Positions 22,920-34,849 of a stretch of DNA of 64,000 nt are shown one piece after another. The position numbers and the translations under genes were made by a program. The first letter of the stretch is position 1; each line of letters starts with the position of its first letter. The stretch covers positions 3,719,501-3,783,500 of the forward strand of contig NC_087252.1 of NCBI RefSeq assembly GCF_037042905.1, in the 5' to 3' direction. This stretch comes from Lytechinus pictus (Eukaryota > Echinodermata > Echinoidea > Temnopleuroida > Toxopneustidae). The notes under the pieces were generated by a model. It had not been told where the DNA came from, made no database searches, and was given only the letters and a program-made list of their open reading frames with translations.

Positions 22920-23680
22920 TTCAATATGTGTATTTTAAATGACTAATATTTTCAATCAATGTCTTATACCATATCCCAAAAAAATGCACTAAACCTTCTG
23001 CATGGTCGTTTCGGTCATTATTCATTGGTCGACGTTAGCTGTCTCAGACTTTCTGTTTGTACAGTTATTTATTTCGCTTTCTCTATCGTTCATTCAAACA
23101 GTCATGATAAAAATTGAGGGCAACAATGTCTTGATTATAAATAATTGAAAATAATGAAGCCCACCAAGCTTTCTACATAAATTTTGTCTCTTTTGTTAAA
23201 GATACTGCAGATCAATTAACTCACATTCACGAACAAACAATACTTTTAAGGATTGTAAACCCTTTCTTTTGAAATGTTCTCTCTTGAAAACATCCCGATC
23301 ACTTGCAAATAATGGAGATAATCTTCAACATGTCCATGTTATGTTTAATGAAATTAATCCTCGCAAACAAACCGTGTTCTGAATACTTTGCGTCTCTGCA
23401 TGACTTTTATTTCGCGATTATAGCCAGGCTAATACTCTAAATCCGGTATCAATCTATCGCTAACACCCCCGCCTGGTACTATTATCACCAAAAAATAACC
23501 CTTTAGAAGTTGTATCCCGTTTGTTAACTATTGTCAAGAAGCCCCCCTTTTGAATTTCAGAATACGCATTGAAATCGATGCTTCTGATCTTTCTTTTGAA
23601 GCTGAATCATTGAACCGATCGATCGAGCGAGCGGCCACCGCCAGCTGTACACGAGTTTAAATGAATAGCCAATCAACAAT
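22920..23680. other. intron of gene 1, nothing recognised
   Basis: No coding, RNA or repeat signal that I can support. Confidence 0.6.
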
Positions 23681-23687
23681 GGCGTAC

Positions 23688-23972
23688 GTTGCTAGGGGCG
23701 GAGCTTAGTATGAAGCGAAATTCGATCAAGTCGAACGTGCCAAGTATCATAAATTTTCGAATTGACCGAAAAAAACACTCGCAGAAAAACTGCTTTTTTA
23801 TCACATTCCCGTCATCAATTTCACTCATCTTTTTCACAGAGTAATTATGAAACATGGAAGAATCAGAAAATGAAAAAAAAAAAAATCTTCACAATTTTGA
23901 CTTTTTTATTTGTGTGTCGAATTCCAAGGAATTTTGATTTGCGACTTGTCTCTCATTTCGGTATGATCGATC
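23688..23972 (+). repeat. right arm of the large inverted repeat pair
   Basis: Runs from acgttgctaggggcggagct to acttgtctctcatttcggta. See the left arm at 20412-20712. Confidence 0.55.
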
Positions 23973-24984
23973 ACATATGTTTGTTTCTTTGTGGGAAAAT
24001 CAAGTTTTGTTTGAATTTTGGAGTTGCATTTGATCCCAACTCTAACCGCCAAGGGCCCAGATTCTTACTCAGAATTCTGTCACGATTGGAAAATATCAGC
24101 TAACTTTAAGGTGTGAAAGCAATCAACTTGTAATTGCCAAGGGAGAGTGCCAAAAAATAAGTATCTACCTTTCAAAATTCAGGTAACTTAAGCAGCTAGG
24201 GATCTCTCAATGGTTGGGAGAGATTTGCGGTGTGACAGGAAATTATAAATATTGAAAAATGTTGTGAGGCATAGAGTTCATGTTCATTTGCTATAGGAAT
24301 GTGGGTCTTGTAATAGCTCATGTTCGACAAGAAATTTATCTGGTTATGGCAGCTAGGCATAAAAATTGGCAAATAATTACCAGGTATTTTGAAGCTTGAG
24401 TAAGTTATATTCATTTTGTGATCAGAAAAGTTTTGAAAATAATATGGTTTGATATCAGGCACCCAATAGGTATTTGGCTGCACAAAAAGCTTATGAACCA
24501 ATTTAATACTTGAAAGATTGCAGATGATACAAAAAGAACATGCGAATTATCTACATCCATCCAGTCCTCTCATCAAATGGTCTAACTTCATTTAGTGTAA
24601 AATTGTCATTTCATCCTGTTATATTTCATGTACCATCCATTTGGTCTGATATTCATCTTATCCCATCACCAGTTGGTTCATAACTGATTCATCTACCAAC
24701 AGTTAGCCGAATGTTATAACCATTTTGTCTTCATCCAATCTGTCCGACACTTACCCGTCCAATCTTCAGTTTGTCCGATATCATTAAATGAGAAAAATAC
24801 AAGAAAGAAAAAAAACCAAAGAATTAAAGCACCATACATGTAGAGGTTGCGAGTCCAGTATTCCCCCTCCCAGCGAAAACAAAAATATTTTTAGGCAAAA
24901 AGTTTATCTTTTATTTTCAGTGGCTACATTGTACTTTACACAACCTACTGCCTAAATCTTCAACACTGTATAATAATGATAATA

Positions 24985-25258
24985 ATAATAGGCATTTATA
25001 TAGCGCTATCTATCTATACATATATTCTATTCCGAGGTGCGTCGTTATTATTATTACCCCGGCTTTAGCTCGAGCTGCCATTCAGCGCTCATGTATTCAA
25101 GGAATTAATCCTGCCCGGTACCTATTCTCCTCACCTGGGTTGAGTGCAGCACAATGTGGATAATTTCTTGCTGAAGGAAATTACGCCATGGCTGGGATTC
25201 GAACCCATGACCCTCCGTTTGAAAGTCAGAAGACTAATCCACTGGGCCACAACGCTCC
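24985..25258 (-). mobile_element. tRNA-derived SINE, family 1, copy 2
   Basis: The minus strand has GTGGCCCAGTGGATTAGTC, B box GGTTCGAATCC, ccatggcgtaatttccttca, and a 3' end agcgctatataaatgcc followed by TAT/ATA repeats. Confidence 0.8.
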
Positions 25259-25589
25259 ACATGGGAATAAGCTATAGCATGTCAGTGAATGGGTATTTTC
25301 CAGGGCTCTTCTGAGCATTTCCAAGTCAGTGGCCGAATTGCCCCATGCCCCTATGTAATTTTTACCCTAATTTAAACACCCCCCCCCCCAACAAAAAAAT
25401 AATAATTAATTGAAACAAGAAAATAAATAAACTGCATTGTGAATCTTGGGAGCGAAAGAGCATTGCCTCCCATCTCTTTCAAATAAATAGAGTGAAAGAT
25501 TAGAGAAAGGCAATTAAAATAGGAAGAACACAAAGTAGAAGCCAGGAGACGATATTGTTTCTGGACGAAACAAATATCAAACAAAATAG

Positions 25590-26075
25590 TGATTGGCCCT
25601 GATGGCTATTGGACTGTAGGCCAGATGCAAATTAGGCCAAATTACTATTTGCTGAAATGGCTTTACATGTAGGGATAGTAGACCAACTGCATTTCTACCA
25701 AATAGAACATAGATGAGATGAGAGTAGACTAAATGATCATTTGATAGATCAATAGACAAGTTGGCTATTAGACCAAATGTATATAGATGTAATGATAGAC
25801 AAAGTGGCTATCGGACCAACTGGCAAAAAACACAGACCAAATGGCTATTGAACCAAGTGATAATAAATGTACATGTAATTGCTAGTAAACACGCTGGCTA
25901 TTCCATGAAATGGATTGGACAAGATGGTGATTGGACTATATATATGGACAGTGGACCAACTGATAGTAGATTTGATCATGTGATGAGTGGACGAGATGGT
26001 GATTGGACCAACTGATGGTAGATTCGATCATGTGATGAGTGGACGGGATGGCAGTAGACGAAATGGGCATAAACA
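25590..26075 (+). repeat. degenerate short tandem repeat (gaccaaatggctat units)
   Basis: Variants of gaccaaatggctattg and gacaaagtggctatcgg recur about every 25-35 bp, then a clearer ~60-bp doublet (gatcatgtgatgagtggacg at about 25973 and 26027). A reverse-strand relative is visible near 24560-24780. Confidence 0.55.
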
Positions 26076-26162
26076 CACCCTGAGAATTAGAGATACATGT
26101 ATCTTGAAGCAATCATCCGTTTTAAATCAGCATTGGACATTTCACCCTGCTCTTCTACTCAG

Positions 26163-27631
26163 GTGGAAATTCAAGTATGCAGAGCACCTCTCAAGGGACT
26201 GGACACATTGAGGAAATGTCAGGTGATAAATCATGTGACAGGTCACATGGGAAAGCTCTTCCAAAAGACTTCCTATTACAAGGTGTGCAAGGAAACCATT
26301 CTGAGTTTCTGATGGGGCAAGTTGCGCAAGTGCATTTCACTATTCTCCCTTTACCAAACAAAGCAGAAAATCTTCAAGGACAGAGTGTGGCCGACAGAGC
26401 TACCCTGCCAGATCCCAATGATGAAAGATTAGATGGAGACCTTGCAGTGGGCTGTGGTGTGAAATGTGACAAAACATCAGGTGATGCATCATGTGACCGA
26501 TCATATGCTCAAGGACAAAAAGTTGCTGACCGTGCTACGATTTCGGATGGTCATGATGGAAGATTGAATGGAGACATCGCAGTGGGATGTAGCATGAAAT
26601 GTGACAGAGCGGGTGATGTCTCGCTTTGCAGATCACATTCTCAAGGACATTGTTCTGTTGACAGTGCTACTGTCTCAGATCATGAAGATGAAAGGTTGGA
26701 TGGAAACATTGCAGTGGGACATGATGAAAAACATGAAATATCAGGTGATGCATCGCAAGGCAGATCTTCTAAAGGACAGAGTATTGCTGACGGTGCTTCT
26801 GTGTCAAATCACGATGATGGAAAAGTGGATAGACGTATTGCAGTGGAGCATGAAGCGAAACCTATAAATGTAACAAACTCTTTTCAAAACAAGCAAAAAA
26901 AGTCTTCAGTATTATGTTCTCCAAGAAGCACCCAAACCAATCCTCGCAGCAAGTCGAGGGAAGATAGACCTTTCGTCTGTACAGTCTGTAATAGAGGATT
27001 TAGCCGTAAGGATAACCTGACCACCCACATGAAAATTCATCAAGCGAAGAGGCGTCGTGATCAGTGCCCGTTCTGCAAGAAAAAATTCCTTTGTAGCACT
27101 TATCTGAGGATGCACATCAAGGTGCACACAGGGGAAGAGCTTTACGTGTGTTCTTTTTGCAAAAAGACGTTTTTCAAAAGGCAAAGTCTTGATGAGCACG
27201 TTAGAACCCACACAGGAGAAAAACCATTTCAGTGCTCATACTGTAATATGAGGTTTGCCCGTGCTGATGCGTTCAAGAGGCACACTCGATCTCACAAGCG
27301 AGAAACATGCCAATTTTGTGACAAAACATTTTCCCAAGCTGACGATCTCAAGACGCACATGAAAAAGCACTCTGCAGAAAAGCCCTTTCAGTGTGGCGAT
27401 TGTGGCCAGAGTTTTGCTACGAAACTCCAGGTTGTCGATCATCAAAAAACCCACGCAGGAGAAGAACCTAACTTTTGTTCTATTTGTGACAAAAAGTTTA
27501 AGAGAAAACATGATTTTATTAGACACATGAGAGTCCATACGGGAGAAAAACCCTATCATTGTCCAGTGTGCTCCAAGAGCTTTTCGGCAAAACGCTCTCG
27601 CAATAGGCATATGAAAATGCATTCAGGTTGA
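26163..27631 (+). CDS. zinc-finger gene 1, alternative terminal exon A (8 C2H2 fingers)
   Basis: The acceptor gctcttctactcag ends at 26162. The exon opens GT GGA AAT TCA, completing a Gly codon from the phase-1 donor at 20254, and runs to TGA at 27629-27631. The first half holds about four copies of a ~43-residue acidic repeat (QGQxVADRATxSDxxDxRLDG, IAVGxxxK, SGDxSxxRS). The second half has eight C2H2 fingers (C-x2-C-x12-H-x3-H). Linkers are HTGEKP-like between some fingers and diverged between others. Joined to exons 1-3 it gives 791 aa. A likely sequence-specific DNA-binding nuclear protein. AATAAA at 27825 could be the polyadenylation signal. Confidence 0.85.
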
Positions 27632-27639
27632 GATCTGGT

Positions 27640-28820
27640 AGGTCTTTCACAAAGTGTTGTGTATAATAATTTGTGAACAAATTTTCGGCTTTTCTCCTAT
27701 GTGTTTAAGATTGCATGAGTCAGAAAAAATTGGAACCAGTGGGATTCAAACCCTTCATCTACTGCTTGCCGGGCAGCGACTCAGGTATTACTTAGAGTTG
27801 CACTTAATGTCCAGTTATGTGCCGAATAAAAGGAATCACTGCATTGGTCAAATCTAGCTATTAAAAGAGGACTCACGCTCGTACACTAAGTATTTATCAA
27901 TAAGATTGCAAGTAGTGCGCATCAGCATTAAACATGACTTAAAGTCAAATTAACTCTTTTTGAAACATCCCCCCCTCCTGGTTGCTCAATATAGGGAAAA
28001 TTTTCCCTGACAATAAAGTTGGTTCTCAAATAAGCAGAAAATTAGAGCAAAATATAGGTGAAGGCTTGATGAAATTCATGAAAAACCATCTAAAGACGTA
28101 TGTATATCATTGAGGGAGTTTTGGAAATTTTGATTTATGTTTTTGATTTATGAGTAATGACTTCATAAAAAATACACCATCAAACTATCAATATGTACAA
28201 TCAAATGTACTGAAGTGCATGTATACATTATGCAAATATTATGTGCTATTATTGTGCTAAAAGGTAATTGTAGAAAATGGCTTTAGCATTTATTGATCAA
28301 TATTTTTCAAAAAAAACTACAAGGCATTCTGTAATCCTACATGTACGTGTAGTTTGATTAAAACCCATTTACCATTTTTGGTAGTTTCTAGTGTAATAGG
28401 CTATACACGTTTCATCTAATATCCACTTTATAGTCTAACGCTACTTTGGTCATACATGAATATGGTTTAATAGATCAACTGTTAATGAATGAAATTTTCA
28501 TTTGGCAAAGTAAAAAGTAATAACTAGAGGAAGTAGTAATTAGGCCATTTGGACATGAGATGCAGATCTATGAAAATATTAAGTGTAGAGCAAATGGCAA
28601 TCGGGCCAACTCGATTGTCGACCGAATGGGCTATAACCTACATGTACCTGTACATGTATGTATGTAGAAATATAAAGATTATCTGAGTAGACCGACTCAG
28701 GAACTTGCCATCAATATTTTATTTTTTTTAATTGAAAGTAGCACATGTACATGTATATCAGACAATATTACAAAGAGCAAGTATTCACAATTAATTTTTG
28801 TATTTATTGTGCAATGTGCA
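27640..28820. other. 3' flank of exon A, nothing further recognised
   Basis: Candidate poly(A) signal AATAAA at 27825-27830. Otherwise AT-rich with no supported feature. Confidence 0.5.
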
Positions 28821-28829
28821 TGATTTTTT

Positions 28830-30008
28830 GTCTCGCCTGCATAGCAGAGCGAGACTATAGGCGCCGCTTTTCCGACGGCGGCGGCGGCGGCGTCAACATC
28901 AAATCTTAACCTAAGGTTAAGTTTTTGAAATGACATCATAACTTAGAAAGTATATGGACCTAGTTCATGAAACTTGGACATAAGGTTAATCAAGTATTAC
29001 TGAACATCCTGCCTGAGTTTCAGGTCACATGACCAAGGTCAAAGGTCATTTAGGGTCAATGAACTTTGACCATGTTGGGAAAATTATTTTCAAAATCTTA
29101 ACCGAAGGTTAAGTTTTTGAAATGACATCATAACTTAGAAAGTATATGGACCTAGTTCATGTAACTTGGGCATAAGGTTAATCAAGTATTAGTGAACATC
29201 CTGCTCGAGTTTCAGGTCACGTGACCAAGGTCAAAGGTCATTTAGGGTCAATGAACTTTGGTCAAGTTGGGGGTATTTGTTGAATTACTATCATAACTTT
29301 GAAAATTTATGGATCTAGTTCATGAAACTTGGACATAAGGTTAATCAAGTATTAGCAAACATCATGTGCGAGTTTCAGGTCACATGACCATGGTCAATGG
29401 TCATTTAAGGTCAATGAACTTTGGCCGTGTTGGGGGTATTTGTTAAATTACCATCCTAACTCTGAAAGTTTACGGATTTAGTTTTAAAACTTGGACATAA
29501 GAGTAATCAAGTATCACTGAACATCCTGTACGAGTTTCAGGTCACATGACCATGGTCAAAGGTCATTAAAGGTCAATGAACTTTGGCCGTGTTGGGGGTA
29601 TTTGTTAAATTACCATCCTAACTGAAAGTTTATGGATCTAGTTCATAAAACTTGGGATATAAGAGTAATCAAGTATCACTGAACATCCCCTGTGAGTTTC
29701 AGGTCACAAAACCAAGGTCAAAGGTCAGTTAAGGTCAATAAACTTAGGCCATGTTCGGGTAATTGTTGAATTGCCATCATAACTTTGAAAGTTTATAAAT
29801 AGAGTGAATGAAATGTGGACATGGATGTAGTTGACAAGTCTTAAGTCACCGTTCAAATGTCATTTATGGTCAATGAACGTGGTATTATGTCATTATATGA
29901 ATGGTGTTTTTGTGAATGATTATTTTATAGTAGTTTTCAAAGTTAGCACTGCTGCTATATTAAATCGCGTAATGCAGGCGAGACTGCCAGAGGCGTTCCA
30001 CTTGTTTA
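28830..30008. mobile_element. repeat element with GTCTCGCCTGCAT inverted ends and internal ~162-bp tandem array
   Basis: GTCTCGCCTGCAT (28830-28842) is mirrored by ATGCAGGCGAGAC (29972-29984). Between them are five to six monomers spaced 192, then ~162 bp, each with ggacctagttcatgaaactt, ggacataaggttaatcaagt and a tttcaggtcacatgacca ... aaggtcatttagggtca core. Three monomers have a perfect AGGTCA-n-AGGTCA (DR1) at 29036, 29228 and 29715. Related copies lie at 14883-15190 and 40683-41527. No transposase is seen; class uncertain. Confidence 0.8.
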
Positions 30009-30284
30009 ATAGAAAATCTGGAGCAACAGACTTTGTTTTTATCTGTTTAAAGTGTCCAGACATACTGTAGGACCCCCATCCCAATCATGATTCAGTATTT
30101 TAGAATTTGTGGGTCAAACTCTTGAATAAATCATGATACAATAGTGGTGATTGTGTATGTTCAAGGAGAAATCAACCCATGTACATTTGAGGAAAATTGA
30201 AATAGTTCATCTCACACAATACAGTACTGTACATTTAATTCATAATTGTCCTGCTGTGTGTGATGCAAAAATACATGTACATAC

Positions 30285-30470
30285 CTGGACCCCATTGCAT
30301 AAAATTTACTATACTAGTAACTTTGCCATCCAGTGGTAACTACCATGGCAACGATGATCAACAGCCAATCAAAATCCAGGATTTCATGGAGGTTACCATT
30401 ACATGGCAAAGTTACCATAATGGTAACTTTCATGCAACTTTTATGCAGCAGGGCCCCGTTGCATAAAAGT
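30285..30470. mobile_element. MITE-like foldback (GGGCCCCRTTGCATAAAA)
   Basis: The left end ggaccccattgcataaaatt is mirrored by a right end aacttttatgcagcagggcc. The interior has taccatggcaacgatgatca and agccaatcaaaatccagga. A further ggccccgttgcataaaagtt follows directly. A related element lies at 41951-42096. Confidence 0.55.
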
Positions 30471-30574
30471 TACCATGATTTTGAGGTGGACTTGACCTTT
30501 AAAAAAGGACTGTAGAACCAGATGAAATTGCTGATTTTTCAAACTTAATGTACTGCCTTCCTATTTTCATTCAG

Positions 30575-31791
30575 GTGTGAATTCAACTATCAAGACGACC
30601 TATGGTACCAAGGAAACCTATCAGGATATATCAGGTGGCACGTCACATGACATATCACATGGGGGACCTGTTCCAGAGGAATGGATCTTACATGGTGCAC
30701 AAGAAAACTATTCCGATGTATCTGCCAGGGCCAGTTGCTCAAGTGAGTATGACTCTGAACTGTTACCAAGGCAAGCTGACTATCCACAAGGACATAGTGC
30801 GACTGACAGTGATACCATGATAGATCATAATGATGGAGGATTAGATGAAGACATTGTGATGGGATGTGATGTAAAAGGTGACATGTCAGGTGATGCATCA
30901 TGTGACTGGTCACATGCTCAAGGACTGAGTGTTACTGACAGTGCTACTGCATCAGATCATGAAGAAGGCAATGCAACGGGACCTAGTGAGGAATGTCGAA
31001 CAACCTTATCAGACATCAAACAGTCTCCTTTTTGTCCAGTTTGCAATGAACAATTAACCAGCAGCGATGACTGGACTGATCATTTCAGATTACACGGCGA
31101 ACTCTGGCCTCATGAATGCACCTTCTGCAACGAAAGGTGTGCCACTCTCAAAGATCTTAACAGACACTTGCGAGTCCATCCTGGAGCTAGACCACACAAG
31201 TGCTCCATTTGTGGCAGACGCTTCTTGGAAGAATATCATCTCAGAGAACACATGGCAGTTCATGCGGCACAGAAGCGATATCAGTGCAAGTTTTGCGAGA
31301 GGACGTACGCCCGGAGGGGCAGCCTGTATGCACACATAAAGACACATGAGAGAACTTATCAATGCAAGCATTGTGATATGAGGTTTACTCATCGGATCAT
31401 GCTGTCGGAGCATACAAGATCGCATCACTCCTTGATTAAAAAAAAAACGTTTGAGTGCTCTATTTGTCACAGGAAATTTGCGAGATCTGCTGACCTCATC
31501 GGTCATCGAATAGTCCACACTGGAGAGAAACCTTTTCAATGTTCTCAGTGTGGCAAAACTTTTTCCTACAAAAGAGTGCTTGTCACCCACGAGAAGATTC
31601 ACACGGGAATAAAGGATCATCTGTGCCCTATCTGTGGGAGGGTGTTTGGTAGAGACTACATTTTACAACAACACATGTTAATACATACAGGGGATTTACC
31701 CTTTTCGTGTTCCGTATGTTCTAAGAACTTTCGGCAAAAGAGTACAATGGTAAAGCATATGAAAAGCCAACACCCAACTCTGGCCAATTAG
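30575..31791 (+). CDS. zinc-finger gene 1, alternative terminal exon B (9 C2H2 fingers)
   Basis: The acceptor ctattttcattcag ends at 30574. The exon opens GT GTG AAT TCA, in the same phase as exon A, and runs to the stop at 31791. N-terminal part: an acidic module with SGGTSHDISH, SSEYDSELLPRQADYPQGHS and SGDASCDWSHAQGLSVTDSA, similar to the other zinc-finger exons here. Nine C2H2 fingers follow (first CPVCNEQLTSSDDW, last CSVCSKNFRQKSTMVKH with an x4 His spacing). Spliced to exons 1-3 it gives 707 aa. No intron or promoter of its own is visible, so it is best read as a second C-terminus of gene 1. A separate gene with its own unseen 5' exons cannot be excluded. Confidence 0.8.
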
Positions 31792-31864
31792 GTCTGAATT
31801 CACAAAGGTGGTTTTGAAAACCATTGGTTGATTCCAAATTTTTTGTATAGATTACACTCACTTT

Positions 31865-32340
31865 ACCACGTCCATTGGAAAATGTCCAATATTGATGCGT
31901 ATTAATGTTCTTAAGAAGCATGGTGCCAATACTAGACGATCTGGTGAACATCTTCAAAATCTACATTCGCCCACTTTTAGAATTTGGATCACCAGTTTGC
32001 AGTTCGAGTCTTACTACAGCCCAGTTGGAAGAACTAGAACATATTCAAAAGCGAGCTCTACGCTACATTGCATTCTAGAATGCTCTAACTTATGTCGAAC
32101 AGAATACGTTGTACGGACTTATAACTCTTAAAGAACGTAGAGATGACCTTGTGCTTTGCTTTGGACTTGGATTACTAAAATCAGACCGTCGTCGAGATAT
32201 GCTCCCCCCCACCAGAAGATCCAAGTCCCGCTCGAATGTCCAGCTGCGGAACTCTGAATGCTTGGACATACCATTTATGCAGAACTCAAAGATATAAACA
32301 ATCCTCGATACCACACATTGTATCTGTGTTGAATTCAAAA
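31865..32340 (+). pseudogene. LINE RT C-terminal fragment in 3' flank of exon B
   Basis: From 31927 the frame reads PILDDLVNIFKIYIRPLLEF then GSPVCSSSLTTAQLEELEHI and QKRALRYIA, then a stop. A shifted frame continues LYGLITLKERRDDLVLCFGL. This is the usual C-terminal region of a non-LTR polymerase. 5'-truncated and broken. Confidence 0.75.
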
Positions 32341-32481
32341 TGGTTTTGTTGTATTTTTGATGTATTTGCAAACCTTGCTCAATTTCTCTATTCGTCACTT
32401 TCCCATTGTCATCCCTTTTCTGATCTTTCTCTTTTACTCTTTTTCCCTCATCTCCTCTCTTCTCTTTCCTCTTTTACTTAA

Positions 32482-33064
32482 AGGAGAATGAAACCCTTGA
32501 AACCAGCTGAATCCATATCAAAGAGAAAAATCAAAGAAACATATTGTTGAAAGTTTGAGGAAGATTGAATGAATAATAAGAAAGTTATGAGCATTCGAAT
32601 ATTGAGATCACTAGTGCCATGTAGATCCTCCCACCGGCAATGCGACCAAGATCTGTGATATCACACACGTACAACTCCCTCATTACTTTAGTACTTATTT
32701 CACTTATATTCTCACTTTTATAGAGTCTATCACAAGGTGAGGTGTTTTCTTTATGAGATGACAAGTACAGAGGTTTCACAACATTATATCATTGATGAAT
32801 CGTTTGTCATATGATTAGAATGAGCAAAAAGAGATGTTTTGGGGTATATTTTCAGTGTCCAAATGGGAGAGTTGTACGTGTGTGACATCACAGATCTTGG
32901 TCGCATTGCCAATGGGAGGATCTCCATAGCATTAGTGATCTCGACATTCAAATGCTCATAACTCTTTTATTGCTAGTCCTATTTTACTCAAAGTTTTGTT
33001 GATCTTATTCTTTGATTTTGCTGCTTTCACAAAAGCTAACTTGCTCCAAGAGTTTCATTCTCCT
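32482..33064. mobile_element. foldback MITE flanked by TTAA (piggyBac-like)
   Basis: Ends AGGAGAATGAAAC and GTTTCATTCTCCT lie between TTAA at 32478-32481 and TTAA at 33065-33068. Arms are ~200 bp and clearly inverted (tcctcccaccggcaatgcga against tcgcattgccaatgggagga). No coding capacity. The TTAA duplication and ends suggest mobilisation by a piggyBac-type transposase. Confidence 0.8.
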
Positions 33065-33319
33065 TTAATAACCTCAAGTGAATATATATATATCAGCTCA
33101 CTGTGATTTTAATTTTGTGCAATATTTATACATGTAGTTTGTTACTGCCATATACCTAATTATGTTTAAAATTGTAATGTTTTCTGAACCGGTTTATATC
33201 CCCCCCCCCCCCCCTTCTCGTGATCAAGTGATCTGCACAAATTTCAATTTTATATCAAATGAATGTAAAGTTTAATAATTTAAATATTGAATTTTGTAAT
33301 AATGCATTTATATATAATT

Positions 33320-33740
33320 CATGTCAATGCCTGTATCTCTCTTGCCATTATCTCATCGCCCTTGCATCTCACTTTCTTATTCTCTTCATTGTATAATGCT
33401 TAGTATGACTAGTTTCTTGGTAATTTTTTATGTTACTGCCATGTCTTTTACAAGGTTTAAACCAGTTTTGCGTCTATTTTTTTTTACTTCTACATGTATT
33501 TTTCTTATACTCCCCTTCTGTTGGTCTTCTTTTCCATATTTTCCCTTCATCTTCCCCTCCTCTATCTTTTCTTTTCTTTCTGTCTCTTTCCTCCCACTCT
33601 CTTGCTGTTTCCCACTCTTTTCCCAATTTATCCTATCTCATCCTCTCTCTCTCTTCCTTTTCTAATTTGCTTTTTTTTCTGTTTCCCATAATCTTGGTTT
33701 CCTCTCTCTCTTCTCTTTCTTTCTGTCCCCATATTCCATG
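33320..33740. repeat. pyrimidine-rich tract
   Basis: C/T-rich, with tcttttctttctgtctcttt and similar runs. A C15 run lies at about 33199-33214 just before it. Long Phe/Ser/Leu frames here are artefacts. Confidence 0.85.
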
Positions 33741-33839
33741 GTTATACATGTAACAAGCACTTTAATGCCTTAATTACATTATGTTAGAATTACACCTTCA
33801 CACTACTTGACGTTTGTACATGCTTCGTCGATCAACATT

Positions 33840-34450
33840 TCACTTTTTAAAGTCGCTGAAAGACCTTTCAAAGACCATGAATTTTGGTCGATCTTACAGA
33901 GGTCTCTCAATGAACCTACAATGGTCTTTGAGGTCATACACGAGTCCTGACCAATCTTTCAGCGGTCTTCGTGGTCTTCATGGGCTCCAAAACTTTTTGA
34001 AACGGTTCAAACCAGTCTTACAACGATCTTACAAGAAAATGGTCTTTCAGTTGTCTTTCAGCTGTCTTTCAGCAGTCTTTCGATGAACTTTCAAAGGTCT
34101 TAATAGTCTTTCAATGATCTTTCGGCAGTCTCTCAAGATTTTTGCGGAGATCACTGTAAGACTCGTGAGAGATCATTGAAAGATCATTGAAAGACCATTG
34201 AAAGACCAGGCAAAGTCCATGGAAAGAATTCTGAAAGATCACTTGTTGCATAAAAGATCTCTGAAAGACCATTGAAAGATCTCTATAAGACTACTTTAAG
34301 AAATATCCATCAGTCTTTCAGAGTTCTTTGAGGGGTCTTTCTGAGCCATTCCACAGAGATGACAAATTTCAGTGATCTTGAAGACCGCTGTAAGACCTCA
34401 TCAATTTTAAGTCTTTCAGTGGTCTTTCAACGGTCTCCGTTCTGTGGAAT
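33840..34450. repeat. foldback array of GGTCTTTCA units
   Basis: The left half carries many gg-tctttca units (ggtctttcagttgtctttca). From about 34150 the same unit appears reversed (tcattgaaagaccattgaaa), then returns to the forward sense near 34400. CCATTCCACAGA at 34336 and TCTGTGGAATGG near 34439 are inverted ends of the last block. Confidence 0.75.
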
Positions 34451-34668
34451 GGGGGCCTAATTTTTTTTTTCCTTAGAGTTATATATCTTTTATTTGTAAT
34501 ATGATAATCGATTGGTCGTAATCTTTTGCTTATAATGTATCATTATGAATATTTTACTTGTACTTTGCCTCTGTTTATACTGTGCACTAGATTTTTCAGT
34601 CTTTGGACTGTTTAGCCAGTTTTCTTGATTGAAAAGTACCATACTACTACTACTATTACCACTACTAC

Positions 34669-34833
34669 CACTAGCGTACCTACGGGGGGGGGGGGGGGGG
34701 GGGGGGCAGAGGGGCAGTCTGCCCCCCCTGACGAGCCACCACCCATGCATGTATCCCTGCCCCCCCTGACGAGCTTGAAAGATCTTTTTGCCCCCCCTGA
34801 CGAAAATCCTGGAAAATCCTAGGTACGCCACTG
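34669..34833. mobile_element. hAT-type MITE, G/C-rich, 8-bp target duplication
   Basis: Ends CACTAGCGTACCTA and TAGGTACGCCACTG, with ACTACTAC directly outside both ends (34661-34668 and 34834-34841). That flank is a triplet repeat, so the duplication alone is weak. The interior has a G22 run and three ccccccctgacga units. Confidence 0.7.
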
Positions 34834-34849
34834 ACTACTACTACTTTTA

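Noticed and set aside
26601-26867. 88-aa frame in another frame of exon A
   Set aside because: Shadow of the exon A acidic repeats. The same applies to alternative frames over 30590-31620, 51368-51796, 52948-53513, 57500-57829 and 62860-63189.
28830-30008. CRISPR-like regularly spaced repeats
   Set aside because: Monomers are ~162 bp, diverged and without unique spacers of constant length, in an animal genome. It is a tandem array in a mobile element.
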